Shown here: one piece after another, positions 32,680 to 40,871 of the stretch
Position numbering within the stretch: position 1 is the first letter of the stretch
Layout: each line of letters starts with the position of its first letter
Origin: DASXSB01 sp036506275
GTDB lineage: Bacteria; Methylomirabilota; Methylomirabilia; Rokubacteriales; CSP1-6
Direction: 5' to 3'
Assembly: GCA_036506275.1 (NCBI GenBank)
Contig: DASXSB010000105.1
Coordinates: 1 to 48,364 of the forward strand
Length of the DNA: 48,364 nt
Translations under genes and position numbers: made by a program
The notes under the pieces: model-generated
What the model saw: the letters and a program-made list of their open reading frames with translations, nothing else
Database searches by the model: none
Told to the model about the DNA's origin: nothing

Positions 32680-34374
32680 GTGGCAGCGCTGGATATGAGC
32701 GTCTTCAAGCTCGATCGCGGACGGGCGGCCCTCGAGAGGTACGCCGCCGCCAACCACCTGACGGTCCAGGTCTACGGCGCGGACGGCCGGCCGCTGACAG
32801 AAGCCGTGAATCCCACCCCGCTCTTCGGCCTCTTCGCGCGAGGTGAGGGGCCGGGCATGTTCGCCACGTGCGCGCGACAGTGCCTTGGCCCGTCCGATCC
32901 GAGATCACCGGTCATCATTGAAGAGCAGCACGGACTGGCGGTGGTCGGTAGCACGCTCGCCGTTGCCGGCGAAACCGTGGGGGCGGCGGTCGCGGGGTAT
33001 GCGCTGACCACGCATCTCAGCTACCGCGAGGTCGTGCGACTGGCTCGCGATTACCGGCTTCCCTTCAACGACGTGTGGGCGGTAACGCGTAAGGAGCTCC
33101 CGGTGGCGAGCTCCCGGCTGCCGGTGTCCGGTGAGCTGCTGGGGATCCTCGGCAACACGCTGTTGAGCGAACATTACCGCTCCCGGCAGCTCGAAGAGAC
33201 GTCCCTGCGACTCGCCGAGGCGTCCGAGGCGAAGGACAAGTTCCTGGCGGTGCTCTCCCACGAGCTGCGGACGCCCCTCACCACGATCCTGGGATACGCC
33301 GCGCTCGTCCGCAACGGAAGGCTCGATGAGGCAGGAGTGGGGCGGGCAGTGCAGGCGATCGAGCGTAGCGCCAGATTGCAGACGCGACTGATCGAGGATC
33401 TCCTCGATGTGTCCCGGATCATTTCGGGGTCGCTCGCGCTTCAGTTCAAGCCGATCGGGCTGGAGTCGGTGATCGAAGTCGCCGTCGCCAACATGCGCCC
33501 CGAGGCTCAGGCGAAAGGGCTTCGGGTCGACGTCGTGCTCGGGCCCTCGCCGGCACTGATCGCCGGCGATCCCTTCCGGCTGCAGCAAATCGTGTCGAAC
33601 CTGCTCGTCAACGCGGTCAAGTTCACGCCATCGGGGGGCACGGTCGAAGTGCGACTGGAGCGGAGGGGAACCGAGGTGCAGATCAGCGTCAGGGATACGG
33701 GCACCGGCATCCGTCCCGACTTCCTCCCCTACGTCTTCGACCGATTCCGCCAGGGCGACTCGTCCGAGGCGAGAGCACACGGCGGGCTCGGCCTCGGCCT
33801 CGCGATCGTGCGTCACCTGGTGGAGTTACACCACGGCTCCATTCGGGCCGAAAGCCCCGGTGAAGGCCAGGGGGCGACCTTCACCGTGAGTCTGCCCGCC
33901 CTCGTCGGCGCGGAGGAGTCGCGCTTCGAGTCCGTACCTTCCACCTCCGGAACCTTCGAAACTCTCGACGACGCGCCGACGCTGAAGGGCTTGCGGGTCC
34001 TGGTCGTGGATGACGATGTCGACGCCCGCAACCTGTTCACGAGGGTGCTCGAGCACTGCGACGCGCGTGTGACGGCGGTACCGTCCGCGGGAGCGGCGCT
34101 CACGACCCTCGAACGCTGGAAGCCGCATGTGATGGTCAGCGACATCGCCATGCCGCAGGAGAGCGGCTACGTCCTGATGCGAAAGATCCGACGCCTCACC
34201 CCCGAGCAGGGTGGGACAATCCCCGCCCTCGCCCTGACGGCATACGCGGGCGCCGACGACGTCGCGCTCGCGCTGTCAGCCGGCTTCCAGGCCCACGCCG
34301 CCAAGCCCATCGAGCCCGTCCGGCTGGCGCGGGCGGTCGCCGATCTCGCGCGAGACATCAAGATCGCGAGTTAG
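32680..34374 (+). CDS. Hybrid histidine kinase with PocR-like sensor and receiver
   Basis: A 564-residue soluble kinase. Residues 10-130 resemble a PocR-type ligand sensor (LERYAAANHLTVQVYGADGR, then CARQCLGPSD). The HisKA H-box is SHELRTPLTTILGY with His194. The HATPase has the N box (NLLVNAVKFTPSGG), DTGTGIRPDF and GGLGLGLAIV. The C-terminal receiver has VVDDDVDARN and phospho-acceptor Asp488 (VSDIAMP). I chose GTG 32680, which follows GGGGGTAGG overlapping the kaiC stop; ATG 32695 is possible. No membrane segment, so the signal is cytoplasmic. The last 99 bases overlap the end of the convergent BrkB gene. Confidence 0.9.
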   Translation: MAALDMSVFKLDRGRAALERYAAANHLTVQVYGADGRPLTEAVNPTPLFGLFARGEGPGMFATCARQCLGPSDPRSPVIIEEQHGLAVVGSTLAVAGETVGAAVAGYALTTHLSYREVVRLARDYRLPFNDVWAVTRKELPVASSRLPVSGELLGILGNTLLSEHYRSRQLEETSLRLAEASEAKDKFLAVLSHELRTPLTTILGYAALVRNGRLDEAGVGRAVQAIERSARLQTRLIEDLLDVSRIISGSLALQFKPIGLESVIEVAVANMRPEAQAKGLRVDVVLGPSPALIAGDPFRLQQIVSNLLVNAVKFTPSGGTVEVRLERRGTEVQISVRDTGTGIRPDFLPYVFDRFRQGDSSEARAHGGLGLGLAIVRHLVELHHGSIRAESPGEGQGATFTVSLPALVGAEESRFESVPSTSGTFETLDDAPTLKGLRVLVVDDDVDARNLFTRVLEHCDARVTAVPSAGAALTTLERWKPHVMVSDIAMPQESGYVLMRKIRRLTPEQGGTIPALALTAYAGADDVALALSAGFQAHAAKPIEPVRLARAVADLARDIKIAS

Positions 34375-35289
34375 CGCGCGCTCGGGCGTCTCCGCTCCGC
34401 ACCGCCTCGAGTAGACCTTCGTGAACTCGGCGCCGAAGAAGACGATCTGCGCCGAGTAGTACACCCAGAGCAGGATGACGATGAGAGACCCCGCGGCGCC
34501 GTACACCGATCCCACCGTGCTGCGGCCCAGGTAAAGTCCAATCAGTGTCTTGCCGATCGTGAACAGAACGGCCGTCACGGCGGCGCCAGTCCATACGTTC
34601 CGCCATGCGATCCTGACGTCGGGCAGGAGCTTGTAGATCACGGCGAACATGAAGGTGATGACGACGAACGACAGGAGACCGTTGGCCGTCTCCATCATCG
34701 CAGCGGGGAGTGGAAGCAGCCGCGAGAAGAACTTCCCCAGTGCCGCCAGCCAGGCACTGGCGGCGAGCGAGACCAGCAACAAGAAGCCGATGCCGACGAC
34801 CATCGTGAACGACCAGAAGCGTTTCTTGATGACGCCGATCATCCCACGCCCGGGCGCGGTGGTCACGCCCCAGATGGTGTTCAGCGCGTCCTGCAATTCT
34901 CCGAAGACGCCCCAGAGCCCGAAGAGGAGCGTCAGGGCACCGAGGCCGGTGGCGAGGAGACTGCCCCCGGCGCTGCGGGCGCTCTCGATGGCGGCCTGAA
35001 CCGCCTGCGCCCCCGCGTTGCCGGCGAGGTCCTCGACCTGGCTGATGATCTGGCTCTGCGCCGCCTCTTGTCCGAGCAGGAGCGCGGCGAGGGCGATGAT
35101 GAGGATCAGCGCCGGCGCCAGCGCGAACACCGTATAGAACGCGAGCGCCGCCCCCAGCCTCGCTGCTCGATCCTCGTACCATTCGAAGAACGTCTCGGAG
35201 AGCAGCGACCAGACGACACGCGGCGTGAGACGGGGCGTGCGCACGCGGTGGATCGCCGCCCACGGCCGGTACGCCATCCGGACGCTCAT
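34276..35289 (-). CDS. YihY/BrkB-family membrane protein
   Basis: A 337-residue inner-membrane protein with six helices. Signatures are LGAALAFYTVFALAPALILII near residue 47, FGLWGVFGELQDALNTIW, and YGAAGSLIVILLWVYYSAQIVFFGAEFTKVY at the end of the membrane domain. The function of the family (once called ribonuclease BN or virulence factor BrkB) is unsettled; an envelope or transport role is likely. The last ~33 residues after the membrane core lie antisense to the end of the hybrid kinase gene. ATG 35289 overlaps the stop of the upstream Tim44-like gene. Confidence 0.92.
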   Translation of the reverse strand: MSVRMAYRPWAAIHRVRTPRLTPRVVWSLLSETFFEWYEDRAARLGAALAFYTVFALAPALILIIALAALLLGQEAAQSQIISQVEDLAGNAGAQAVQAAIESARSAGGSLLATGLGALTLLFGLWGVFGELQDALNTIWGVTTAPGRGMIGVIKKRFWSFTMVVGIGFLLLVSLAASAWLAALGKFFSRLLPLPAAMMETANGLLSFVVITFMFAVIYKLLPDVRIAWRNVWTGAAVTAVLFTIGKTLIGLYLGRSTVGSVYGAAGSLIVILLWVYYSAQIVFFGAEFTKVYSRRCGAETPERALTRDLDVSREIGDRPRQPDGLDGLGGVGLEAG

Positions 35290-36188
35290 GACGCTTGGAT
35301 GGCCGACAGCATCCAGAAGTTGAGACCGGCCGGGCGTGTGAAGGTCCAGAACTCTTCGACGTCCCTGGGGATCGTCCTCGAGCCCTCCACGAGGGCGTCA
35401 CCCGCTTCGTCAACCGTGTAATCCACGATCGAACCGTCGATGGACGCCGTCACGTAATCGCGACCACTCTCCTGCCAGGCCTCCGTGATCTCGGCCGTGA
35501 TCTCGATCTGTTCGACGTGGTTCGCGTGGGCGGCATCCCGCAAGCGGTCGCTTTGCGCTTGCAGCTCGCCATACATCTCCGGCGTCACCCGAGCACGCAG
35601 AGACGCGATATCGCGCGTCGTCCACGCGCCCTGCGCGTCGCGGAAGATCATCCCCGCATAGCCAGCGAATCGGGTGGGATCGAACCCAGGGTCCGTTCGG
35701 CGGATCTCGCGCAGTCCCCGATCGAAGCTCGATTCGCCGCTCGGCGGGTCCGGGCTCGGCGCTTGGTCAGGCGGCGCATCGACACTGGCCGAGATCCTCA
35801 CGGCCGCGCGCGTGCGCTGGGCACGCGCGGCGTGGCGATGGCGAAGAAACTGAAGCAGGACGACGATTCCGACGGCACCAACCAACAGATCGAGGAGGCT
35901 GGCGGCCCTTTCCCCAGGGGCGTGGCCGAAGCCACCGAAGAGCGAACCGGCGATCAGGCCCCCGGCGGCAACGCCGGCAAGCGTTCCGAGCCACGTGCCT
36001 AGCCACGCCCGAAAGGGATCGGGGGGAGGAGCCGGCGGCACGATCACGGGGGCCGGCGATGGCTCGGGGCGCTCGGCGACGCGACGGGTGGCGGCTGAGT
36101 CAGAGCGCGAGCCACGGCTGCCGAGCGTTCCCCCGTTCCGCCGCGGGCGGCCGCCCGCTTCCGCCCAGACGTTGCCAGCCGGGATCAT
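35286..36188 (-). CDS. Tim44-like domain membrane protein
   Basis: A 300-residue protein. Residues 65-85 (GTLAGVAAGGLIAGSLFGGFG) and 95-110 (LLDLLVGAVGIVVLLQFL) are membrane segments. The C-terminal 130 residues, from FAGYAGMIFRDAQGAWTTRD to VEEFWTFTRP, form a Tim44-like cone-shaped domain. Bacterial members often begin with a signal peptide followed by Gly/Ser-rich GSRGSR; here GTLGSRGSRSDS occurs at residues 20-31, but the signal peptide is missing from this frame, as no start codon lies upstream before family-unlike sequence. The stop overlaps the BrkB ATG. Role unknown; possibly a membrane-associated lipid- or protein-binding factor. Confidence 0.82.
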   Translation of the reverse strand: MIPAGNVWAEAGGRPRRNGGTLGSRGSRSDSAATRRVAERPEPSPAPVIVPPAPPPDPFRAWLGTWLGTLAGVAAGGLIAGSLFGGFGHAPGERAASLLDLLVGAVGIVVLLQFLRHRHAARAQRTRAAVRISASVDAPPDQAPSPDPPSGESSFDRGLREIRRTDPGFDPTRFAGYAGMIFRDAQGAWTTRDIASLRARVTPEMYGELQAQSDRLRDAAHANHVEQIEITAEITEAWQESGRDYVTASIDGSIVDYTVDEAGDALVEGSRTIPRDVEEFWTFTRPAGLNFWMLSAIQAS

Positions 36189-36287
36189 GAAGCCCCGGAT
36201 GCGTATCGAGGTACGGATGCGCGCAGGGCGCCGCGCGCAGACACCGACGTCGCGACGGTCCCGCGAGCGGAACGTTGCTGACCGAGG

Positions 36288-37040
36288 TCATCGCCATCGT
36301 GCATAGGATCCCAGAGCGAGAAGAACACCAGCCGCCAAGCGCCCCCGAGCGGACATCTCGAGCTCGGTGGTCGTTGCATCACGGGCCGTCTCCCGGAGTT
36401 GCGGGCGGCGCGATTGCTCCGTACGCATCCGCTCCAGGAGCTGAGAAACCGAAGAGGTCGCGATGATCGTGCTGAACTGAGTCCGATAGTTGGACACCAG
36501 ACTGACGCCGTCGAGCACGACATCGTAGACGCTCCACTGCGCGCCGCTCTCGGACAGGCGGTACTCGATCGCGATCTCCGATTCTTGCTCCGGAGTGATG
36601 CGGAAACGCACCTGCGCGAAGGTTCCAGTGACCTCCTCATACCGGGATGCCACGTTGCCTTCGGTGTGCCGTTCCACGATGGTCACGAAGGACTGGGTGA
36701 GGACGTCGGTGAACAGTCGAACAAATGCCTGCTGCTCCGGCGGCGAGAGGTCCTTCCAATGCTGCCCGAGGGCCCGCCGGGCCATGTCGTCGATGTCGAA
36801 CACGTTCTCGGCCGCGCGGCGGACCTCGGCGTACCGCTCTTCGCCCGCGTCCCCGCCAAGCCGCGGCGAGTGCAGGCTCGTGAACGCGCCCGAAACCGAT
36901 GATGTCACGATATCGAGCGGCCTCAGGGCAGAGCCGGCGAGCGGCACCGCGTCACCGCTCATCGGCGCCTTGTCTCCGAAACCAAGAGCGGCGAGCGACA
37001 GTACCAGGGCAAGGATCACGGTTCCGAATCGCTTACCCAT
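36288..37040 (-). CDS. MlaC/Ttg2D-family periplasmic protein
   Basis: A 250-residue protein with a signal peptide (MGKRFGTVILALVLSLAALGFG). The MlaC-like fold is seen in FDIDDMARRALGQHWKDLSPPEQQAFVRLFTDVL (in parts, near residues 82-115) and YDVVLDGVSLVSNYRTQF near residue 185. MlaC carries phospholipid across the periplasm; HpnM-type relatives go with hopanoid transporters. It is a paralogue of the gene at 40144 (both have ALGxHW/SLGxHW, FVRLFT and DGxSLVxNYRxQF). The C-terminus has about 30 extra residues. A copy of the TATTGGA motif lies 33 bases upstream. Confidence 0.88.
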   Translation of the reverse strand: MGKRFGTVILALVLSLAALGFGDKAPMSGDAVPLAGSALRPLDIVTSSVSGAFTSLHSPRLGGDAGEERYAEVRRAAENVFDIDDMARRALGQHWKDLSPPEQQAFVRLFTDVLTQSFVTIVERHTEGNVASRYEEVTGTFAQVRFRITPEQESEIAIEYRLSESGAQWSVYDVVLDGVSLVSNYRTQFSTIIATSSVSQLLERMRTEQSRRPQLRETARDATTTELEMSARGRLAAGVLLALGSYARWR

Positions 37041-37073
37041 GCCTCAACTCTACGTCGGTCTCAATGGGCTCGG

Positions 37074-37090
37074 TATTGGACCTTAGTGCC
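37074..37090 (-). promoter_or_regulatory. TATTGGACCTTAGTGCC motif, copy 4
   Basis: A clear TATTGGACCTT half with a degenerate second half. It lies 33 bases upstream of the MlaC-type ATG at 37040 and covers the TAA stop of the upstream lapA-like gene (37083-37085). Confidence 0.55.
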
Positions 37091-37325
37091 GATCCGCCGG
37101 CGGCTCTACGGCGGCCCCGTGGCCGCGCTTCCAGCCCCACAGACGTCTCGCCGACTCGAACAGGGCGGCGATCAGCACCCCGGCGGCGGTGGCGGCAATG
37201 GTCACGACCGCCAGCGAGGACTGGACCTGCCAGAACAGGAACCGGACCGTCACCGTTTGCGCGTTCTGGAGGGCGAACACCACGACGGTCAGGAGGACCG
37301 CGCTCAGGATAATGAGGAACAGCAT
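37083..37325 (-). CDS. LapA-domain small membrane protein
   Basis: An 80-residue protein with two helices, LFLIILSAVLLTVVVFALQNAQTVTVRFLFW (residues 2-32, in parts) and VVTIAATAAGVLIAALFE. The QNAQTVTVRFLFW core is the LapA (YciS) lipopolysaccharide-assembly signature. GAGGAGGCTTG precedes ATG 37325. LapA works with LapB (compare the TPR protein at 6355). The tail is basic and cytoplasmic. It lies 25 bases after the RND transporter gene on the same strand. Confidence 0.85.
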   Translation of the reverse strand: MLFLIILSAVLLTVVVFALQNAQTVTVRFLFWQVQSSLAVVTIAATAAGVLIAALFESARRLWGWKRGHGAAVEPPADRH

Positions 37326-37350
37326 CAAGCCTCCTCGCGCGCTCCCGACG

Positions 37351-40125
37351 TCATTTGGTGAGTGCGGAGCGCGGTTCCACCGCCGGAGATCCCGCACGGT
37401 GGCCCAGGCGTAGCAGCGTCGGCAGCACGACGAGCGAGGCGATGAGCGTCGTCGCGGAGCCGATCACGAGGAGGGCGCCCAGGCTCCACACGCCTCGATG
37501 CTGCGCGACGAGCAGGCTCCCGAAGCCGGCCATGGTCGTGAGGCCGTTGAACGTCACGCCCAGGACCGTGCTGCGCGCCAGGTGTGGTCCACCGTCCGCC
37601 CGCGATTCGAGGGCTCGAAGAACCATATTGATGCCGTACTCGGCGGCGGAGCCGATGATGAGCGGAAGCGCCCAGATGTTCACCAGATTGAACTCGAGCC
37701 CTGTCGCTTGCATGATGGCGAGAGTCCACAGCGTTCCGAGAATCAGTGGCACCACCGCAAGAAGGGTCTCGCGGAGACGGCGGATCATCAGCGCCGCGAT
37801 CGCGGCGACGAGGACGAAGGCGTACGCCACCCCCTGCCAGTACGCCTTCTCGATCAGCCTCATCGACTCGTAGGCGACGACGGGCTGGCCGGTGACGTCG
37901 GGGTCGACGGTGCGCAATTCCTCCACGAAACGCGTGGCGCCCGGGCGTTCCCAGACGTCGAGCCGGGAGTAGATCTGCAGGAGCAGACGCCCGCTCTTGC
38001 CGATGAACTTCCGCCGCAACTCGTCGGGCAGGTCCATGAGCGTGAGCGGCGCCGGCCGCGTCGCACGCTGGAGCCGCCGCCACTGCTCGGCGAAGTCGCC
38101 GGCGAGCCGCTCCTGGAACTTGGTGAGCCTGACCTCGACGGCGCCCCCATCGCGCGCCTTGAGCCGCGGAAGGAGGGCGGACGTTGCGCGCGCGATGACG
38201 AGGATCTCCTCCGGAGGCCCGCCGGGGCCGCTGCGCGCGCTCGCGAGATCCATTCGGCGTTGCAGGACCTCGAGCGCCGCGATGAGCGCCTTGAGATCGA
38301 GGGGGCGTGGCGTTCCCACGGTGATGCCGTCCGTGATGGCGGCCAGGCGCCCGAGCAGCGCCAGCTTCTCCTGCTGGTGATCCGGCAGTACCGAGAGCAC
38401 GCTCTGGACGTCGGAGACCGAGGGCAGGCGCTGGAACGCGGCCTGCTTGGCCGCGAGCTCCTCCAGCGACCCCGCGGTGGCGAGCGCGGCGAACCCGGAG
38501 CGTCCCGCCGCGGCGGCGGCCTTCCGCTCCCAGACGACCGACTCCGTGCCGTCCGCTTGCAGGTTCATCAAGTTGTAATCGAAGGAGACCCGCGGCGCCG
38601 CCCACAGCGACGCTCCCGTCACGAGGACAGCGGCGGTGACGATGGTGCGCGGATAGCGCACGAGCCATTCGAGCGTCGGGACCTCGCGGGGGTCACGCGA
38701 GGTTACGCCGCCCGGGCGGCCGCCGGTCGGCATGCGTCGCCGAGTCATCTGCCACCCATCGACCAGCTGCAGCGCCGCGGGAAAGACGGTGACCATCGCC
38801 ACGAACGCGAGCAAGATCGCGGTGCCGGAGATGAACCCGAACTCGCGGATACCGCGAAACTCGGCGATGGTCAGGATATAGAAGGTCGTGGCGGCGGTGA
38901 GGGCACCGAGGAGGATACCGGGACCGCTGTGCGCGGCGGTCCGCTCGAGCGCATTGCAGAGACTCTCTCCGAGCACGCGCTCTTCCCGATACCGGAACAG
39001 GAACAAGATGCCGTAGTCGATCCCGATACCGATGACGACCGAGACGAACATCATCGAGTAAACGGTGAGATGGCCGACGAGCAACGTGACGATGCCCATC
39101 GACCAGCCGAGGCTCATCGCGAGCACGACGAGCATCGCGCACGAGGTCACGATGCGCCGGAACGCGAGCAACAACAGACCGAGCGTGAGAACCACGGCCA
39201 CGATACTGGCGATCTCGCCGTCGCGGGAGGTGGCGCTGAGCTCGTCGGTGAAGAGCGCCGGCACTCCCGTGACACCGGCCTCGACGGATGGAAACTCCGC
39301 GCGGAGACCGGCAATCGCTCGTCGGACGTCGAGGACCGCCGCTCGCTCCCCAACGAAGGTGCGCGGCGCCTCGGCGAGATCGATGACGATATACAGGAGG
39401 CGACTGTCGTCCGAGAGGAAGTAGCCATCGTTCGTGAGGGCCGGGACCTGGGCGGCGACGAGAGTCGCCCACGGCGAGCGGTACGCTCGTTCGTCGAGTT
39501 GCTCCGACATCCCGATCAGAAGATCGCGAATCAGGCGAGTGGGGGCCGTCTTCGTGTCGTCCCCGGCGGGGGAGCCGAAGACCGACGGCAGGAACATTGC
39601 GCCCACGTACTCGTTGATGCCGCCCACCAGCCGGTCCAGCGTCGGGGTGGCGGCAAAGGCTGCGATCAGTTCTTCCTGGCCGGCCGCGGTGTCGAGGATG
39701 CTGCGCAGCGTCTCCAGCGGCAGATACACCAGCCCGCGCTCTTCGAGACGGCTGGCGTCGATCCGATAGCTCACGCGCGCCGTCGCCGCCAGAGCGCCGT
39801 TGCGGAGCACACCGGCGAGGCGGGCCGCGTAGACCGTGGAGGTCGCGACCGTCGGGCTTTGCACGACGACGACGATGTCCTCGAGCTGGCCGAAGTCCAC
39901 GCTGTACTCCTTGTAGAGCGTGGCGTATCGCTGGTGCGATGGGAGCAGGTTGAACTTGGATGTCTCGAGCGTCAGGGAATGCGCGGCGTAGCCGACGCCG
40001 AGGGCGGCCAAGGCGAAGCCCGCCAGGACCGTCAGCACCGGGCGCGCGCAGCAGAGCCGCACCACGGTCTGCAAGACTCTGCCCGTGAGAGACAGCGTCG
40101 TCAGAACCGGTCGGCCTTCAGACAT
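37351..40125 (-). CDS. hpnN: HpnN-type RND-family transporter
   Basis: A 924-residue RND/MMPL-family exporter with two six-helix bundles and two large periplasmic loops. After a first helix near residue 38, KFNLLPSHQRYATLYKEYSVDFG matches HpnN-type proteins, which move hopanoids to the outer membrane. The first bundle has VSVVIGIGIDYGILFLFRYREE; the second has LVNIWALPLIIGSAAEYGINMVLR, with DYG and EYG as the equivalent positions. ATG 40125 is 18 bases after the MlaC/HpnM-type gene, matching the hpnM-hpnN order. No squalene-hopene cyclase is in the window, so the substrate is inferred. Confidence 0.87.
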   Translation of the reverse strand: MSEGRPVLTTLSLTGRVLQTVVRLCCARPVLTVLAGFALAALGVGYAAHSLTLETSKFNLLPSHQRYATLYKEYSVDFGQLEDIVVVVQSPTVATSTVYAARLAGVLRNGALAATARVSYRIDASRLEERGLVYLPLETLRSILDTAAGQEELIAAFAATPTLDRLVGGINEYVGAMFLPSVFGSPAGDDTKTAPTRLIRDLLIGMSEQLDERAYRSPWATLVAAQVPALTNDGYFLSDDSRLLYIVIDLAEAPRTFVGERAAVLDVRRAIAGLRAEFPSVEAGVTGVPALFTDELSATSRDGEIASIVAVVLTLGLLLLAFRRIVTSCAMLVVLAMSLGWSMGIVTLLVGHLTVYSMMFVSVVIGIGIDYGILFLFRYREERVLGESLCNALERTAAHSGPGILLGALTAATTFYILTIAEFRGIREFGFISGTAILLAFVAMVTVFPAALQLVDGWQMTRRRMPTGGRPGGVTSRDPREVPTLEWLVRYPRTIVTAAVLVTGASLWAAPRVSFDYNLMNLQADGTESVVWERKAAAAAGRSGFAALATAGSLEELAAKQAAFQRLPSVSDVQSVLSVLPDHQQEKLALLGRLAAITDGITVGTPRPLDLKALIAALEVLQRRMDLASARSGPGGPPEEILVIARATSALLPRLKARDGGAVEVRLTKFQERLAGDFAEQWRRLQRATRPAPLTLMDLPDELRRKFIGKSGRLLLQIYSRLDVWERPGATRFVEELRTVDPDVTGQPVVAYESMRLIEKAYWQGVAYAFVLVAAIAALMIRRLRETLLAVVPLILGTLWTLAIMQATGLEFNLVNIWALPLIIGSAAEYGINMVLRALESRADGGPHLARSTVLGVTFNGLTTMAGFGSLLVAQHRGVWSLGALLVIGSATTLIASLVVLPTLLRLGHRAGSPAVEPRSALTK

Positions 40126-40143
40126 GGCGGTCGACGACGGTGT

Positions 40144-40779
40144 CTACTGCGACAGCTTGCGAACCGCTGGCGCCGCCGCGAATTCGGCGTTGTGTGACTT
40201 GAGCCGCTCGATCAGAGTTTCATACGAGGCGCTTCGAATGACCTTGTTGAATTGCGCGCGGTAGTTCGCCACGAGGCTGATCCCGTCGACGCTCAGGTCA
40301 TACACCTTCCAGCGGTCGCTCACGTTGTGCATCCGGTAGTCGAGGGGCATCTGGCCGCCCTCCCTGAGAACGAGCGCCGTCCGTACGATGGCTTGATCGC
40401 CATCAATCGTGTCACCCCGAAAGATCATCTTCTCGGAGCCGTATTGATCCACTCGCGAGATGTACGAGCGCTGGACCAACGCGGTGAACAGGCGAACGAA
40501 CTCCTCGCGTTCGGCAGGCGTTCGCGCTTCCCAGTGCCGCCCCAGCGACCGCTTCGCGGTCTCGGCGAAGTCGAACATCTCGTCGGCGACCTGGGCGACG
40601 GCGGCGATACGCCGGCCGGCCTGTGCGTCGCCCTTCAGCTCCGGGTCTCTGAGGATCTTGAACACCCGGTCCACGCCGTCGCGGAACTGATCGGTGGGAG
40701 GTCCGGCCCCGGCGGGAGTCGAAGTCAGGGCGACGAGGAGCATTGCGATCCAGAACACACGGATATGATACGTGGCCAT
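40144..40779 (-). CDS. hpnM: HpnM-type (MlaC-family) periplasmic protein
   Basis: A 211-residue protein with a signal peptide (YHIRVFWIAMLLVALTSTPAGAG). ATG 40779 follows GGGAGGCAGTG and is preferred to a start at 40875 that would put 32 polar residues before the signal. Family blocks are MFDFAETAKRSLGRHW, EEFVRLFTALVQRSYI and DGISLVANYRAQF. It is probably the periplasmic partner of the HpnN-type transporter directly downstream. A copy of the ATTGGA motif is 56 bases upstream. Confidence 0.87.
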   Translation of the reverse strand: MATYHIRVFWIAMLLVALTSTPAGAGPPTDQFRDGVDRVFKILRDPELKGDAQAGRRIAAVAQVADEMFDFAETAKRSLGRHWEARTPAEREEFVRLFTALVQRSYISRVDQYGSEKMIFRGDTIDGDQAIVRTALVLREGGQMPLDYRMHNVSDRWKVYDLSVDGISLVANYRAQFNKVIRSASYETLIERLKSHNAEFAAAPAVRKLSQ

Positions 40780-40835
40780 CACTGCCTCCCGGGGCAGAGC
40801 CCCTTGATCCAACCTCGATCCATGCTTCGCCATCC

Positions 40836-40850
40836 CATTGGACATTGGCG
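40836..40850 (-). promoter_or_regulatory. CATTGGACATTGGCG motif, copy 5 (divergent)
   Basis: ATTGGA is kept, but CCTT is CATT and the second half is degenerate. Position 56 bases upstream of the HpnM-type ATG matches the other copies. It is in the 92-base gap between that gene and the FixJ-type regulator gene. Confidence 0.4.
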
Positions 40851-40871
40851 TATCCGTCGCCGCCCGCGGCG

